Of a stretch of DNA of 64,000 bases, positions 49,385 to 58,477 are shown in pieces (within the stretch, counting starts at the first letter, position 1; each line of letters opens with the position of its first letter). The translations under genes and the position numbers were made by a program. The DNA is from Thalassospira sp. Its GTDB lineage: Bacteria; Pseudomonadota; Alphaproteobacteria; Rhodospirillales; Thalassospiraceae. The stretch lies in assembly GCF_030690045.1 (NCBI RefSeq), contig NZ_JAUYHK010000009.1, forward strand, positions 19,718-83,717. The letters are read 5' to 3'. The notes beneath the pieces were generated by a model that ran no database searches, was not told where the DNA came from, and was given only the letters and a program-made list of their open reading frames with translations.

Positions 49385-50011
49385 ATGTCGCCGGATCATT
49401 TCGGACTTTATTTTCTGGCCGTTGCTGTTGCGGTTTTTACACCCGGCCCCGCCGTTATGACCGGAATCACCAGTTCGATCCGCTATGGGTTCCCGTCCGC
49501 TATGGTTGCCGCACTCGGCTGTGTAACGGCAACCGGTTTGATGGGGGCCTTGTCGGCAATGGGGCTGGGTGCCGTCATCATGGCATCGGGCCTTTTGTTC
49601 GACATCATTCGCTATGTCGGGGCGGCTTATTTGATTTGGCTGGGATGGCGTATGTGGGCCAACAGCCGCAAGGCCGCCGTTCCGCAGAACATGGCGCGAA
49701 TGACAGAAAAACCGCGCCTGATACGACTTTATTTGCGTGGTTTTATGGTTTCGGCCAGCAACCCCAAGGCAATTGCCTTTTTCACCGCGCTGTTTCCAAT
49801 GTTTCTTGATCCCGACGCCCCGTTAATGGCGCAATTCCTGATTCTGGATGGCACTTTTATGGTAATGAGCTTTGCTGCAATTGTGGGATATTCCGCACTG
49901 GCCGCCCGCAGTCGGACCTTTCTGGCCGGATCGGCCCGCCGGTGGTTTGACCGGATATCGGGCAGCATTTTTGTCGCATTCGGCATCGCCTTGGCCGCCA
50001 GTCACAAATAA
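49385..50011 (+). CDS. LysE/RhtB family amino acid exporter
   Basis: The 208-residue protein has about six membrane helices and the family signature FTPGPAVMTGITSSIRYGF near residue 20, then VGAAYLIWLGWRMW and FMVSASNPKAIAFFTALFP. These exporters remove amino acids such as homoserine, threonine or lysine. The start MSPDHFGLYF follows AAGGAA; the longer upstream frame is unlikely. Substrate cannot be told. Confidence 0.9.
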   Translation: MSPDHFGLYFLAVAVAVFTPGPAVMTGITSSIRYGFPSAMVAALGCVTATGLMGALSAMGLGAVIMASGLLFDIIRYVGAAYLIWLGWRMWANSRKAAVPQNMARMTEKPRLIRLYLRGFMVSASNPKAIAFFTALFPMFLDPDAPLMAQFLILDGTFMVMSFAAIVGYSALAARSRTFLAGSARRWFDRISGSIFVAFGIALAASHK

Positions 50012-50021
50012 CAAGCAGACC

Positions 50022-50789
50022 TTAAACCTTGTCAGGGTTTTCCGTCTGTGAATGATTACCATCCACGGGCTGCATCGGCGGGGCGGCGACCGGCACATGC
50101 ACCAGCCGCCGTTTGCGTGCCGGGGTGCCTGAACTGGCATAAAGCTGTTTTCCGGCTTCGACGATACTGACCCCGGCAAAGGCCTTGAACAGGCGCGATC
50201 CGATATTTTCAAACCCGTTGGCCCAGCCCAGAAACCATCCCCGCCGGGTCGGCGGCATGAACAGGGCGCGGCTGTGCTGCACGGGCAGAAACATGTTTTC
50301 CCGCATCAGGTTTTGCAACTGGCTGACGCTATAGGGATGGCCATAGCCAAAAGGCGTGTTTTCCGACCAACTCCATAACGAGCTGCGATTCGGAGTCACG
50401 ACAATGATCCGGCCATTTGGGGTCAGGATGCGCCAGCATTCGCGCAGCAGGCGCGATTGCGAATCGGAATGTTCGACCAGATGAACCAAAAGAATACGAT
50501 CCACCGAACTGTCCGGCAGCGGCAACATGGTTTCTTCAGTCAGGGCCACATGGTTGGGTTCACCCGCGGGCCAATGCACGCAGCCCTGCCGGGCGGGCAT
50601 AAACGCCATCACCCGTTCGGCTTCGCCGACAAAGGGCCGCAAATAGGGGGTGGCATAACCAAACCCCAAAACCCGCATCCCCCGGACATCCGACCACATC
50701 AGGCGCAAGCGCCGACGAATGATCCGCCGGGCGGCCTGACCAAGCCGGTCTGCATAAAAACGGTGTAAATCAACAACATCCTGTGGCAT
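50022..50789 (-). CDS. class I SAM-dependent methyltransferase
   Basis: The 255-residue protein contains a Methyltransf_11-like core. The SAM-binding region is degenerate (MRVLGFGYATPYLRPF), followed by LPLPDSSVDRILLVHLVEHS and ECWRILTPNGRIIVVTPNR, the usual post motifs. It is conserved near gloB in alphaproteobacteria as far as I recall. The substrate is unknown. It is divergent from gloB with a 120-base gap. Confidence 0.83.
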   Translation of the reverse strand: MPQDVVDLHRFYADRLGQAARRIIRRRLRLMWSDVRGMRVLGFGYATPYLRPFVGEAERVMAFMPARQGCVHWPAGEPNHVALTEETMLPLPDSSVDRILLVHLVEHSDSQSRLLRECWRILTPNGRIIVVTPNRSSLWSWSENTPFGYGHPYSVSQLQNLMRENMFLPVQHSRALFMPPTRRGWFLGWANGFENIGSRLFKAFAGVSIVEAGKQLYASSGTPARKRRLVHVPVAAPPMQPVDGNHSQTENPDKV

Positions 50790-50909
50790 GGCAACAGCCT
50801 ATCATTGCATCGAACCGGCTGGAAACAAATTGCGTCACCCGATCATTGTTTCCGCACACGACAAGCTGTTAGTCTGCCACCACATCCCCACTCACAAACG
50901 AGGTTCGAT

Positions 50910-51680
50910 ATGTCCGCAGGCGACGTTATTCTGATCCCCAACCGCTCGGACAATTATATTTATCTGGTCCGCTGCGCCCAAACCGGTACCACTGCCGTTG
51001 TCGATCCCGGTGATGCCGGACCGGTGATTGCCGAACTGGAAAAACGCCATTGGGATCTGGACCTGATCCTCAACACCCATCATCATAACGACCATACCGG
51101 CGGCAATGCCGGGCTTCAGGATCGCTACAAGGCCCGCCTGATTGGTCCCGATGCCGAATCGGGCAAGATTGAGGGGCTGGACGATACGGTATTTGAAGGC
51201 GACACAGTCAAGATCGGCCTGTTACTGGGCGAAGTGATTGACGTTCCCGGTCATACCAGCGGGCATATCGCCTTTTACTTCCCCGATATCCAGGCTCTGT
51301 TTTCCGGCGACAGTCTGTTTGCGCTGGGCTGTGGCCGCCTGTTTGAAGGCACACCGGAACAGATGTGGCATTCGCTGTGCAAATTGCGCCGCCTGCCCGA
51401 CGACACGCAAATCTATTGCGGCCATGAATATACCCAGTCCAATGCGCGGTTTGCCGTGACAATTGAACCGGATAACGCCCCCTTGCAGGCCCGAGCCGTT
51501 GCAATCGATACCCTGCGTGCCGCAGGCAGGCCGACCATTCCGTCAATCATGGCCGCAGAAAAGGATACCAACCCGTTCCTGCGCGCCGATCAGGCCGGAA
51601 TTGCGGCAAAACTGGGTATGACGCATGCTAGCCCCGAAGCGGTATTCGCTGAAATCCGAAGCCGCAAGGACCGGTTTTAG
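50910..51680 (+). CDS. gloB: hydroxyacylglutathione hydrolase (glyoxalase II)
   Basis: The start MSAGDVILIPNRSDNY, after GAGG, gives 256 residues, the normal glyoxalase II length. The metallo-hydrolase motif THHHNDHTGG is near residue 55, and further ligands lie in PGHTSGH, FSGDSLF and CGHEYT. It hydrolyses S-lactoylglutathione in methylglyoxal detoxification. It is convergent with the ROK regulator gene. Confidence 0.96.
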   Translation: MSAGDVILIPNRSDNYIYLVRCAQTGTTAVVDPGDAGPVIAELEKRHWDLDLILNTHHHNDHTGGNAGLQDRYKARLIGPDAESGKIEGLDDTVFEGDTVKIGLLLGEVIDVPGHTSGHIAFYFPDIQALFSGDSLFALGCGRLFEGTPEQMWHSLCKLRRLPDDTQIYCGHEYTQSNARFAVTIEPDNAPLQARAVAIDTLRAAGRPTIPSIMAAEKDTNPFLRADQAGIAAKLGMTHASPEAVFAEIRSRKDRF

Positions 51681-51687
51681 AACGCAA

Positions 51688-52935
51688 TCAGCCCATCTGC
51701 TTGAACAGCACATTCTGATCCAGCAAATAGCGCGAAAACAGCGGCAAACTGGCCCCGCCAATCGCCCGTGCATTGCTGCCGACGGCCCCCTGCACAACAT
51801 GCGGCGTGGCAATGCCCTGAAGGTCGAGTTTCAACATCGCCTTGCGGGTGGCCGCCACAATGCGGGCGCAAACATCGCGCGGGAAACCGCCATCGACAAT
51901 CACCGCCTCGAAATCAATTACCGAACAAACCGATGCAATGGCGATGGCAAGACTATGCGCTGTATGATCGATCCAGATATCAAGGGCCGATCCGATATCG
52001 TCCCAGTTTTCAGGCTCGCGCCATAATATTGCGGGATCTCGTCCCTCGCGGATCAACATGTCTTCCAGAACAAAAATCGATGCCTGATCAATCAGTTGCC
52101 CCGGATGGCCGGAACGGCTGGCGACCGGCATGGTACCAAAGGCCCCGGCATTGCCGGTCCGTCCGGCATACAGCGCCTGATTAAGAACAATGCCGCCACC
52201 AATAAACGACCCGATAAAGAAATAGGCAAAATCGGCATAATGGGAACCATGCCCAAATACCAGCTCCGCCCCGCAGGCCGCAGTCGCGTCATTCTGGTGA
52301 AATACCGGAAATGGTACGATGGTGCTGATGGTATCGACAAGATCAACCTCACGCCAGGCATTCAGATCATTGGCAGGCGCACCGACTTCTTCGGCCCAGT
52401 TCCACAATTCAAACGGGGCGGCAATGCCAATCCCGGCAATGCGATTGATCTGATCGGGTCGCAGTCCCACGGATAATTTCGCCACCGCAGCACTGACAAA
52501 CTGGCGAATACCATCCGGGGTCGGATATTTATAGGCTTCATGCAAACTGGCACGCACCGACCCGACAAAATCCATCAGGATCAGATCGGCACTGCGCCGC
52601 CCGATTTTCAGACCAAAGGAAAATACCCCGTCCGGGGCCAGCGCCATCGGGATCGACGGTTTGCCAACCTTGCCACGCACCGGATCGCCGCGCCTCAGCA
52701 ATCCATCCTTTTCAAGGGCACGCATGATTACGGAAACCGTTTGAGCCGACAAGCCCGATGATCGGGCGATATCGGCCTTGGACAGACCGGCATGGTGACG
52801 GACAAGCGACAAAACAAGCCGTTCGTTATAGGCCCGGACACGCAACTGATTGGCACCGCCCCCGCCATGCAGGGGACGCGAACCCGCACTGTCCCCCGAC
52901 TCCGGCAAAGCCCCATAATCCTGTGCTGGTGTCAT
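51688..52935 (-). CDS. ROK family transcriptional regulator of the frc operon
   Basis: The 415-residue protein has an N-terminal winged helix (LVLSLVRHHAGLSKADIARSSGLSAQTVSVIMRALEK, about residues 40-76) and a ROK sugar-kinase-like domain. The phosphate- and zinc-type ROK motifs look partly degenerate, as in NagC/XylR-type repressors. It is divergent from the frcB-like gene with 230 bases between and a perfect 12-bp inverted repeat in that gap. In Sinorhizobium meliloti the frc fructose operon likewise has a ROK regulator, FrcR. Confidence 0.87.
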   Translation of the reverse strand: MTPAQDYGALPESGDSAGSRPLHGGGGANQLRVRAYNERLVLSLVRHHAGLSKADIARSSGLSAQTVSVIMRALEKDGLLRRGDPVRGKVGKPSIPMALAPDGVFSFGLKIGRRSADLILMDFVGSVRASLHEAYKYPTPDGIRQFVSAAVAKLSVGLRPDQINRIAGIGIAAPFELWNWAEEVGAPANDLNAWREVDLVDTISTIVPFPVFHQNDATAACGAELVFGHGSHYADFAYFFIGSFIGGGIVLNQALYAGRTGNAGAFGTMPVASRSGHPGQLIDQASIFVLEDMLIREGRDPAILWREPENWDDIGSALDIWIDHTAHSLAIAIASVCSVIDFEAVIVDGGFPRDVCARIVAATRKAMLKLDLQGIATPHVVQGAVGSNARAIGGASLPLFSRYLLDQNVLFKQMG

Positions 52936-52994
52936 TTTATCCTCCCGTCGGCGCGCATTTGTTTTGCTTTCTTTCGCATTAGATTGACAGGACT

Positions 52995-53023
52995 AATTAA
53001 TAAATCAATCGGATTTATTAATT
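52995..53023. promoter_or_regulatory. ROK operator candidate upstream of frcB
   Basis: AATTAATAAATC and GATTTATTAATT form a perfect 12-bp inverted repeat with a 5-base centre. TTGACA at 53022-53027, a likely -35 element for frcB, overlaps its right arm, so a bound repressor would block the promoter. The ROK gene starts 59 bases away on the other side. Confidence 0.75.
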
Positions 53024-53165
53024 GACAGTGCCGGAATTTTGGTATGTTCTGGCGTCAGACAAGCCTGCCGCATTGTCCCCGGTTCGGAAAAAATGTTGCA
53101 GGATTTGTTGCAAAATCAAAGCTGGCAAAATGCCATAAATCAGGGTTTTCCTTGGGAGGAAACAC

Positions 53166-54197
53166 ATGAAAAAGTCACTTCTTGGCGCGACCTTTGGTGC
53201 GCTTGCACTCTCGTTGTCTCTTGCCCCGTTTCAGTCGGCATTTGCTGATGAAATCGGTGCCTGCCTGATCACCAAAACCGATATCAACCCGTTTTTCGTC
53301 AAGATGAAGGAAGGTGCAACCGCCACCTCGATGCATCATGGCATCAATCTTTCAACCTTTGCCGGCAAGGTCGATGGCGATCATGAAACCCAGGTGCAAG
53401 CCATCGAAACCTGCATTGCATCGGGTGCCAAGGGCATTTTGCTGACCGCATCCGATACCAAGGCAATTGTCCCGGTGGTCCAAAAAGCCCGCGATGCCGG
53501 TTTGCTGGTGATCGCCCTTGATACGCCGCTGGAACCGATTGACGCCGCCGACGCCACCTTTGCCACCGACAATTTCAAGGCCGGTGAACTGATTGGTCAG
53601 TGGGCGGCGGCAAAACTGGGGGCCGATGCCGCCAATGCCAAAATCGCCATGTTGGATCTGACCCCCAGCGCCCCGTCGGTCGATGTGCTGCGCGATCAGG
53701 GTTTCCTCAAAGGCTTTGGCATCGACATCAAAGACCCCGCCAAAATTGGTGACGAAGATGATGCCCGGATCATTGGTCATGATGTGACCAACGGTAACGA
53801 AGAAGGTGGCCGCGAGGCTATGGAAAACCTTCTGCAACGCGATTCTGAAATCAATGTCGTTTACACCATCAATGAACCGGCCGCCGCCGGGGCCTACGAA
53901 GCCTTGAAATCCTTTGGTCTTCAGGATGGTGTCCTGATTGTCTCGGTTGATGGCGGTTGCCCCGGTGTTGCCAATGTGCAGGACGGTGTGATTGGCGCAA
54001 CGTCTCAGCAATACCCGCTGCTGATGGCGTCCAAAGGCATCGAGGCGATCAAGGCATGGGCCGAAACCGGCGAAAAACCGCAAAATACCGAAGGCCTGAA
54101 TTTCTATGACACCGGTGTCAATCTGGTCACCGATCAGACGGCAGATGGTGTGCCGTCGATTGACGTCGAAGAAGGCATGAAACGCTGCTGGGGTTAA
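53166..54197 (+). CDS. frcB: sugar ABC transporter substrate-binding protein (FrcB-like)
   Basis: The 343-residue periplasmic binding protein has a signal peptide (ending SAFADE, about residue 27) and the ribose/xylose-type fold: [57 protein letters not shown] precedes the ATG. The order of binding protein, permease, single-domain ATPase and small kinase matches frcBCAK of Sinorhizobium meliloti, which imports fructose with mannose and ribose. A terminator lies just after it. Confidence 0.92.
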   Translation: MKKSLLGATFGALALSLSLAPFQSAFADEIGACLITKTDINPFFVKMKEGATATSMHHGINLSTFAGKVDGDHETQVQAIETCIASGAKGILLTASDTKAIVPVVQKARDAGLLVIALDTPLEPIDAADATFATDNFKAGELIGQWAAAKLGADAANAKIAMLDLTPSAPSVDVLRDQGFLKGFGIDIKDPAKIGDEDDARIIGHDVTNGNEEGGREAMENLLQRDSEINVVYTINEPAAAGAYEALKSFGLQDGVLIVSVDGGCPGVANVQDGVIGATSQQYPLLMASKGIEAIKAWAETGEKPQNTEGLNFYDTGVNLVTDQTADGVPSIDVEEGMKRCWG

Positions 54198-54212
54198 TCC
54201 ACCTGCATCACA

Positions 54213-54239
54213 GGGGGCGGGTCATGCCGCCCCCTTTTT
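54213..54239 (+). terminator. terminator between frcB and frcC
   Basis: GGGGGCGG and CCGCCCCC close a 6-base loop and TTTTT follows. Partial read-through would make more binding protein than permease, as in many ABC operons. Confidence 0.88.
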
Positions 54240-54345
54240 AATGCCAGACCGGTCACAAAAATCCGCCACAAATTTGCAGGTTTGAACGATATTTTGACCG
54301 CGCGTCCCGTTCGGTGCAAAATCCAAGACCATCCGGGAGGAAGCG

Positions 54346-55428
54346 ATGAGCGACGCAAAAAGTACGCCACGCCCAAAACAGGACTTTGAACAGACGCTTG
54401 ACGCCAGCGACAAAAACGTCGCGGCCTTTGAACGTCAACACCACACTCTTTTAGACCGGATTCAGCATTTCCTTCATGGCTATCCGACCATGGTACCGGT
54501 GATTGTTCTGGTGATCAGCATCGCAGTTTTCGGTATGCTGGCCGGAACCAAATTCTTTTCGCCCTTTAATCTCAGCCTGATTTTACAGCAGGTGTCGATC
54601 ATCGGCATCCTGGCAGCGGCCCAAAGCCTTGTCATCCTGACCGCCGGAATTGATTTGTCGGTCGGGGCGATCATGGTGCTGATGTCGGTGATTATGGGGC
54701 AACTGGCGATCACGCTCGGCGTTCCGGCCCCGCTTGCCATTATTGTCGGCTTTATTGGCGGTATCGCCGCCGGGATGCTGAACGGTTTTCTGGTAACCCG
54801 GGTCAAATTGCCGCCCTTTATCGTCACGCTGGGCACCTGGAACATCTTTTTTGCGCTGAATCTGTGGTTGTCGGGGGCTCAATCGATCCGCAGTCAGACG
54901 ATTGATCAAATTGCCCCCCTGTTGAAATTTTTTGGCGAAAGCGTTTCGTTTGGCGGGGCACAAATCACCTATGGTTCCATCCTGATGGTGCTGATTTTTG
55001 CTGTGTTGTGGTATGTGCTGAACCACACCGCATGGGGGCGGCATGTCTATGCAATTGGCGATGACAAGGAAGCCGCCGAACTGTCGGGCATCCGCACCAA
55101 TCGCACCCTGATTTCGGTTTATGCCGTGGCAGGACTGGTTTGCGCGATTGGTGCATGGGCCTCGATTGGCCGGGTCGGCTCGGTCTCGCCGCAAAGTTTT
55201 CAGGAAGCCAATCTGCAATCGATTACCGCTGTTGTCATCGGAGGGATTTCTCTGTTTGGCGGTCGGGGGTCGATTGTCGGCCCGCTGATCGGGGCGTTGA
55301 TTGTCGGAGTATTCAATTCCGGGCTGCGTCTGGTCGGGGTTGATGTGTTGTGGCAGGTCTTTGCAATTGGCTGGCTGACCATTATTGCGGTTGCCATTGA
55401 CCAATGGATCAGAAAGGTGTCGGCATGA
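54346..55428 (+). CDS. frcC: sugar ABC transporter permease (FrcC-like)
   Basis: The 360-residue protein has about ten membrane helices with the branched-chain/ribose permease signatures AAAQSLVILTAGIDLSVGAI and GGRGSIVGPLIGALIVG. A charged N-terminus of about 45 residues precedes the first helix. GGGAGGAAG lies before the ATG. It overlaps frcA by four bases (ATGA). It forms the inner-membrane channel for the sugar bound by FrcB. Confidence 0.93.
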   Translation: MSDAKSTPRPKQDFEQTLDASDKNVAAFERQHHTLLDRIQHFLHGYPTMVPVIVLVISIAVFGMLAGTKFFSPFNLSLILQQVSIIGILAAAQSLVILTAGIDLSVGAIMVLMSVIMGQLAITLGVPAPLAIIVGFIGGIAAGMLNGFLVTRVKLPPFIVTLGTWNIFFALNLWLSGAQSIRSQTIDQIAPLLKFFGESVSFGGAQITYGSILMVLIFAVLWYVLNHTAWGRHVYAIGDDKEAAELSGIRTNRTLISVYAVAGLVCAIGAWASIGRVGSVSPQSFQEANLQSITAVVIGGISLFGGRGSIVGPLIGALIVGVFNSGLRLVGVDVLWQVFAIGWLTIIAVAIDQWIRKVSA

Positions 55429-56213
55429 CTCAGGAACACAAACCTGTTTTAACCGCCCGCGGGCTGGTGAAACGTTACGGTCGGGTCACCGCCCTTGATC
55501 AGGCGGATTTCGATCTGTATCCCGGTGAAATCCTTGCGGTGATCGGCGATAATGGTGCCGGAAAATCATCGCTGATCAAGGCACTTTCGGGTGCTGTTTC
55601 CGTTGATGAGGGTGAAATCCGGCTGGATGGCGAGATCATCAATTTCGCCTCCCCGATGGAAGCCCGCGAAGCAGGCATTGAAACGGTTTATCAGAACCTT
55701 GCCCTGTCCCCCGCCCTGTCGATAGCCGACAATATCTTTATGGGTCGCGAATTGCGCAAACCGGGCATTGCCGGAAAATATTTTGGTATGCTTGATCATC
55801 GCGAAATGCAACGCCAGGCCCGTGAAAAACTGTCGGAACTGGGCCTGATGACGATTCAGAACATCAATCAGGCGGTTGAAACCCTGTCAGGCGGACAAAG
55901 GCAAGGGGTTGCCGTTGCCCGTGCGGCCGCGTTTGGCTCGCGGGTAGTGATCATGGATGAACCGACCGCCGCCCTTGGCGTCAAGGAATCGCGCCGGGTT
56001 CTGGAACTGATTGAAGATGTCCGGGCTCGCGGCATGCCGATTGTCCTGATTTCACATAACATGCCCCATGTGTTCGAGGTGGCGGATCGCATCCATATCC
56101 ACCGGCTCGGCAAACGGCTTTGCACCATCCGGCCCGATGATTACACCATGTCGGATGCGGTTGCCTTTATGACCGGCGCCCGCGAAGCCCCGGAAATTTC
56201 CGAGGCCGCGTGA
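55425..56213 (+). CDS. frcA: sugar ABC transporter ATPase (FrcA-like)
   Basis: The 262-residue ATPase has Walker A (IGDNGAGKSSL, near residue 42), the Q-loop in VYQNLALSP, the signature LSGGQRQGVAVA and Walker B (VVIMDEPTAALG). It contains only one nucleotide-binding domain, unlike the fused RbsA type, so it must dimerise; FrcA has the same trait. It overlaps frcC and frcK by four bases each. Confidence 0.93.
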   Translation: MTQEHKPVLTARGLVKRYGRVTALDQADFDLYPGEILAVIGDNGAGKSSLIKALSGAVSVDEGEIRLDGEIINFASPMEAREAGIETVYQNLALSPALSIADNIFMGRELRKPGIAGKYFGMLDHREMQRQAREKLSELGLMTIQNINQAVETLSGGQRQGVAVARAAAFGSRVVIMDEPTAALGVKESRRVLELIEDVRARGMPIVLISHNMPHVFEVADRIHIHRLGKRLCTIRPDDYTMSDAVAFMTGAREAPEISEAA

Positions 56214-56839
56214 CAGCCCCCCTGGATCAGATTTCGACGGCGATTGCCGCCAGAAAGACGGGTTCAGTCCGCCTGATGGTGGCGATTTCCGGTGCCCCGG
56301 CCTCGGGCAAGTCAACCTTGTCCGACCGGCTTCATCGCCATCTGGGGGGCGATGAAGCCGGGGTCGTTGTGGTGCCGATGGATGGATTTCATCTTGATAA
56401 CGCCCTTCTGCGCGACCGCGATTTGTTGCCACGCAAAGGCGCACCGCAAACCTTCGATTTTCGCGGTTTTCATCACATGCTATCCCATATCCGCGCCGAT
56501 GACGGGCCGGTCTGCATTCCGGTTTTTGACCGTACGCTGGACCTGTCGCGTGGATCGGCACGGATTGTCAGCCCCGACCACCGCATCATTCTGATCGAGG
56601 GCAATTACCTGTTGCTGCAACAGGCACCATGGCCCGACCTTGCCCCATTATTTGACCTGACGGTATTTCTCGATACGCCGCTTGAAACGCTGGAGGCGCG
56701 CCTGATCCATCGCTGGCTGGATCACGGTCATGACGCCACAAGCGCCCGGGCCCGCGCCCTGTCCAACGACATCCCCAATGCAAGACTGGTGCAGGGAAAC
56801 AGTCGCCCGGCCGACATCATCGTCAACGGGAACGGGTAA
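56210..56839 (+). CDS. frcK: nucleoside/sugar kinase-like protein (FrcK-like)
   Basis: The 209-residue P-loop kinase has Walker A in ISGAPASGKSTLSD near residue 27, PMDGFHLDN, and LIEGNYLLL, the pattern of the uridine kinase/panK-like family to which FrcK belongs. The start is GTG inside GTGA, overlapping frcA. It is presumed to phosphorylate an imported sugar or derivative, but the substrate of FrcK is not settled. Its 3' end overlaps the convergent LysR gene by 17 bases. Confidence 0.88.
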   Translation: MTAPLDQISTAIAARKTGSVRLMVAISGAPASGKSTLSDRLHRHLGGDEAGVVVVPMDGFHLDNALLRDRDLLPRKGAPQTFDFRGFHHMLSHIRADDGPVCIPVFDRTLDLSRGSARIVSPDHRIILIEGNYLLLQQAPWPDLAPLFDLTVFLDTPLETLEARLIHRWLDHGHDATSARARALSNDIPNARLVQGNSRPADIIVNGNG

Positions 56840-57692
56840 CAAACACCCCGTCGCACAACACCGACACCAGCCAGTCTGCCACCACCCGCACACGTGGCAA
56901 ATGCGCCATGTCCTGATGGGTCAGCAACCATAATTCCCGCGATACCGGTTCAATATCGATCCGGCGCAATCCCGGCACCCCGTCCCCGACACAACGCGGA
57001 ATCAAAAGACAGGCATTGGCCGCCACCGCCATTTGCGCCATAACGCCGCCGCGATTGCCGCGCCCCACCGTCTTGCGATTTGGATAATGCCGATTCAGCC
57101 AGACCTGCTCGGGCTTGTCGGCAAATTCATCATCCAGATCAATCCAGTTTGCCACCATCGGATCCGGGGCCGGCCCCGCACAATAAACCCCATAAGCCAT
57201 ATCGCCCAGCCTGCGGATATGAAATGCGCCACTGTCGGGCCGGGCAAGGCGCAAGGCGATATCGGCCTCGCGTTGCGGCAGGCTGAGATTGCGGTTGCCA
57301 CCGATCAGATCGACGCACAAATCGGGATGCTGTGCAATCAGCCCGCCCAAGGCCGGGGCGACCCGGCTTTCAAGCAAGGCATCAACACCGGTCACCCGAA
57401 CCACACCGGAAACCGTCGCCGACCGCAACGCGCCGCCACTGTGTTTTAAACTGTCGGCCAATTGTGCCGCCATCGCATCCGCGGTTTGCAACAATCCTTG
57501 CGCCCGCGGTGTCGCCCGCAAAATCACCCCGTCACGGCGCAATACCGGATGGCCCAGCATTTCTTCCAGCCGGGCAATCCGACGGGCAACCGTTGTCTGA
57601 TTGATGCCCAGTTCACGCGCCGCCGCACTCATGGTTCCGGCCCGGCACACAATCGCAAAAGTCTTAAGGGCTTCCCAGTCCAGCGCTGTCAT
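56823..57692 (-). CDS. LysR family transcriptional regulator
   Basis: Starting at MTALDWEALKTFAIV gives 289 residues with the helix-turn-helix (TMSAAARELGINQTTVARRIARLE) at residues 20-43 and a short LysR ligand domain. A GGGGCGGG tract lies upstream of this ATG; MAGRD five codons earlier is also possible. It is divergent from the isochorismatase-like gene, and a perfect inverted repeat lies between them. The effector is unknown. Confidence 0.86.
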   Translation of the reverse strand: MTALDWEALKTFAIVCRAGTMSAAARELGINQTTVARRIARLEEMLGHPVLRRDGVILRATPRAQGLLQTADAMAAQLADSLKHSGGALRSATVSGVVRVTGVDALLESRVAPALGGLIAQHPDLCVDLIGGNRNLSLPQREADIALRLARPDSGAFHIRRLGDMAYGVYCAGPAPDPMVANWIDLDDEFADKPEQVWLNRHYPNRKTVGRGNRGGVMAQMAVAANACLLIPRCVGDGVPGLRRIDIEPVSRELWLLTHQDMAHLPRVRVVADWLVSVLCDGVFVTRSR

Positions 57693-57720
57693 ATCCCGCC
57701 CCGCCATGTCATATCTGCGT

Positions 57721-57743
57721 ATTTGCAGATCATACCTGCAAAT
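57721..57743. promoter_or_regulatory. LysR operator candidate upstream of the isochorismatase-like gene
   Basis: ATTTGCAG and CTGCAAAT form a perfect 8-bp inverted repeat with a 7-base centre. Related TTTGCAG/CTGC copies lie at about 57714 and 57764, as expected for a LysR regulator with recognition and activation sites. Confidence 0.62.
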
Positions 57744-57813
57744 GAACCGATTTTCATTGCAATTTTGCAGAGACATACTCCGTCTATCGCTTTACACCAT
57801 TCGGAGAAATACC

Positions 57814-58416
57814 ATGACCGCCAAAACCATTTTCCAGATTCTGAACGTCACCCTGCCGGTCGGCAGCCCGCGCGATGCCGCCCTGATTGTCATCGACGCA
57901 CAGGAAGAATATCGCACGGGCGGCCTGCCGCTTTCGGGGCTGGAAGCCGCCCTTGAAAAGGTTGCACTCCTTCAGGCGCACTGGCGCAAGCAGGGCGGCA
58001 CTCTTATTCACATCCGCCATCACAGCCCCGAAGGGTCATTGTTTGATCCGACCAGCCCGATGGCCGACATCATGCCCGAAGCCGCCCCCATCGGAGACGA
58101 ACCGGTCCTGACCAAACAGGTTCCCAACGCTTTTGGCGGCACCGATCTGAAAGCGCGGCTGGATCAGCTTGGCCTGCACCATGTCGTTCTGGCCGGATTC
58201 ATGACCCATATTTGCGTCTCCACCACCGCACGGGCTGCCAGTGAAATGGGCCTTGCCGTTACTGTTGCGGGTGATGCGGTCACCACCCGCGATCTGCCCG
58301 CCACCGATGGCAGCCCGGCATTGGCGGCGGCTGATCTGCATCGTGCCGAACTGGCGATGCTGGCTGATGGTTTTGCCAAAGTAACCGATACCGCAACCAT
58401 CCTTGCGCAAGATTAA
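57814..58416 (+). CDS. isochorismatase-like cysteine hydrolase
   Basis: The 200-residue protein has the isochorismatase-family triad pattern: aspartate in LIVIDAQEEYR (near residue 30), lysine in VLTKQVPNAF and cysteine in AGFMTHICVSTTARAA near residue 135, with a cis-peptide-type GFMTHICV motif. Members hydrolyse isochorismate, nicotinamide or other amides; the cysteine favours an amidohydrolase-type reaction. GGAGAAA precedes the ATG. The divergent LysR gene probably controls it. Confidence 0.9.
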   Translation: MTAKTIFQILNVTLPVGSPRDAALIVIDAQEEYRTGGLPLSGLEAALEKVALLQAHWRKQGGTLIHIRHHSPEGSLFDPTSPMADIMPEAAPIGDEPVLTKQVPNAFGGTDLKARLDQLGLHHVVLAGFMTHICVSTTARAASEMGLAVTVAGDAVTTRDLPATDGSPALAAADLHRAELAMLADGFAKVTDTATILAQD

Positions 58417-58420
58417 CCAC

Positions 58421-58454
58421 AAAAAAGCCCCGGCGATTTTCCATCGCCGGGGCT
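58421..58454 (-). terminator. intrinsic terminator of phaB
   Basis: On the minus strand AGCCCCGGCGAT pairs perfectly over 12 bp across a 5-base loop and TTTTTT follows. It also terminates the convergent isochorismatase-like gene less efficiently. Confidence 0.92.
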
Positions 58455-58477
58455 GATATCTGTTGTCTGTGACAAAC

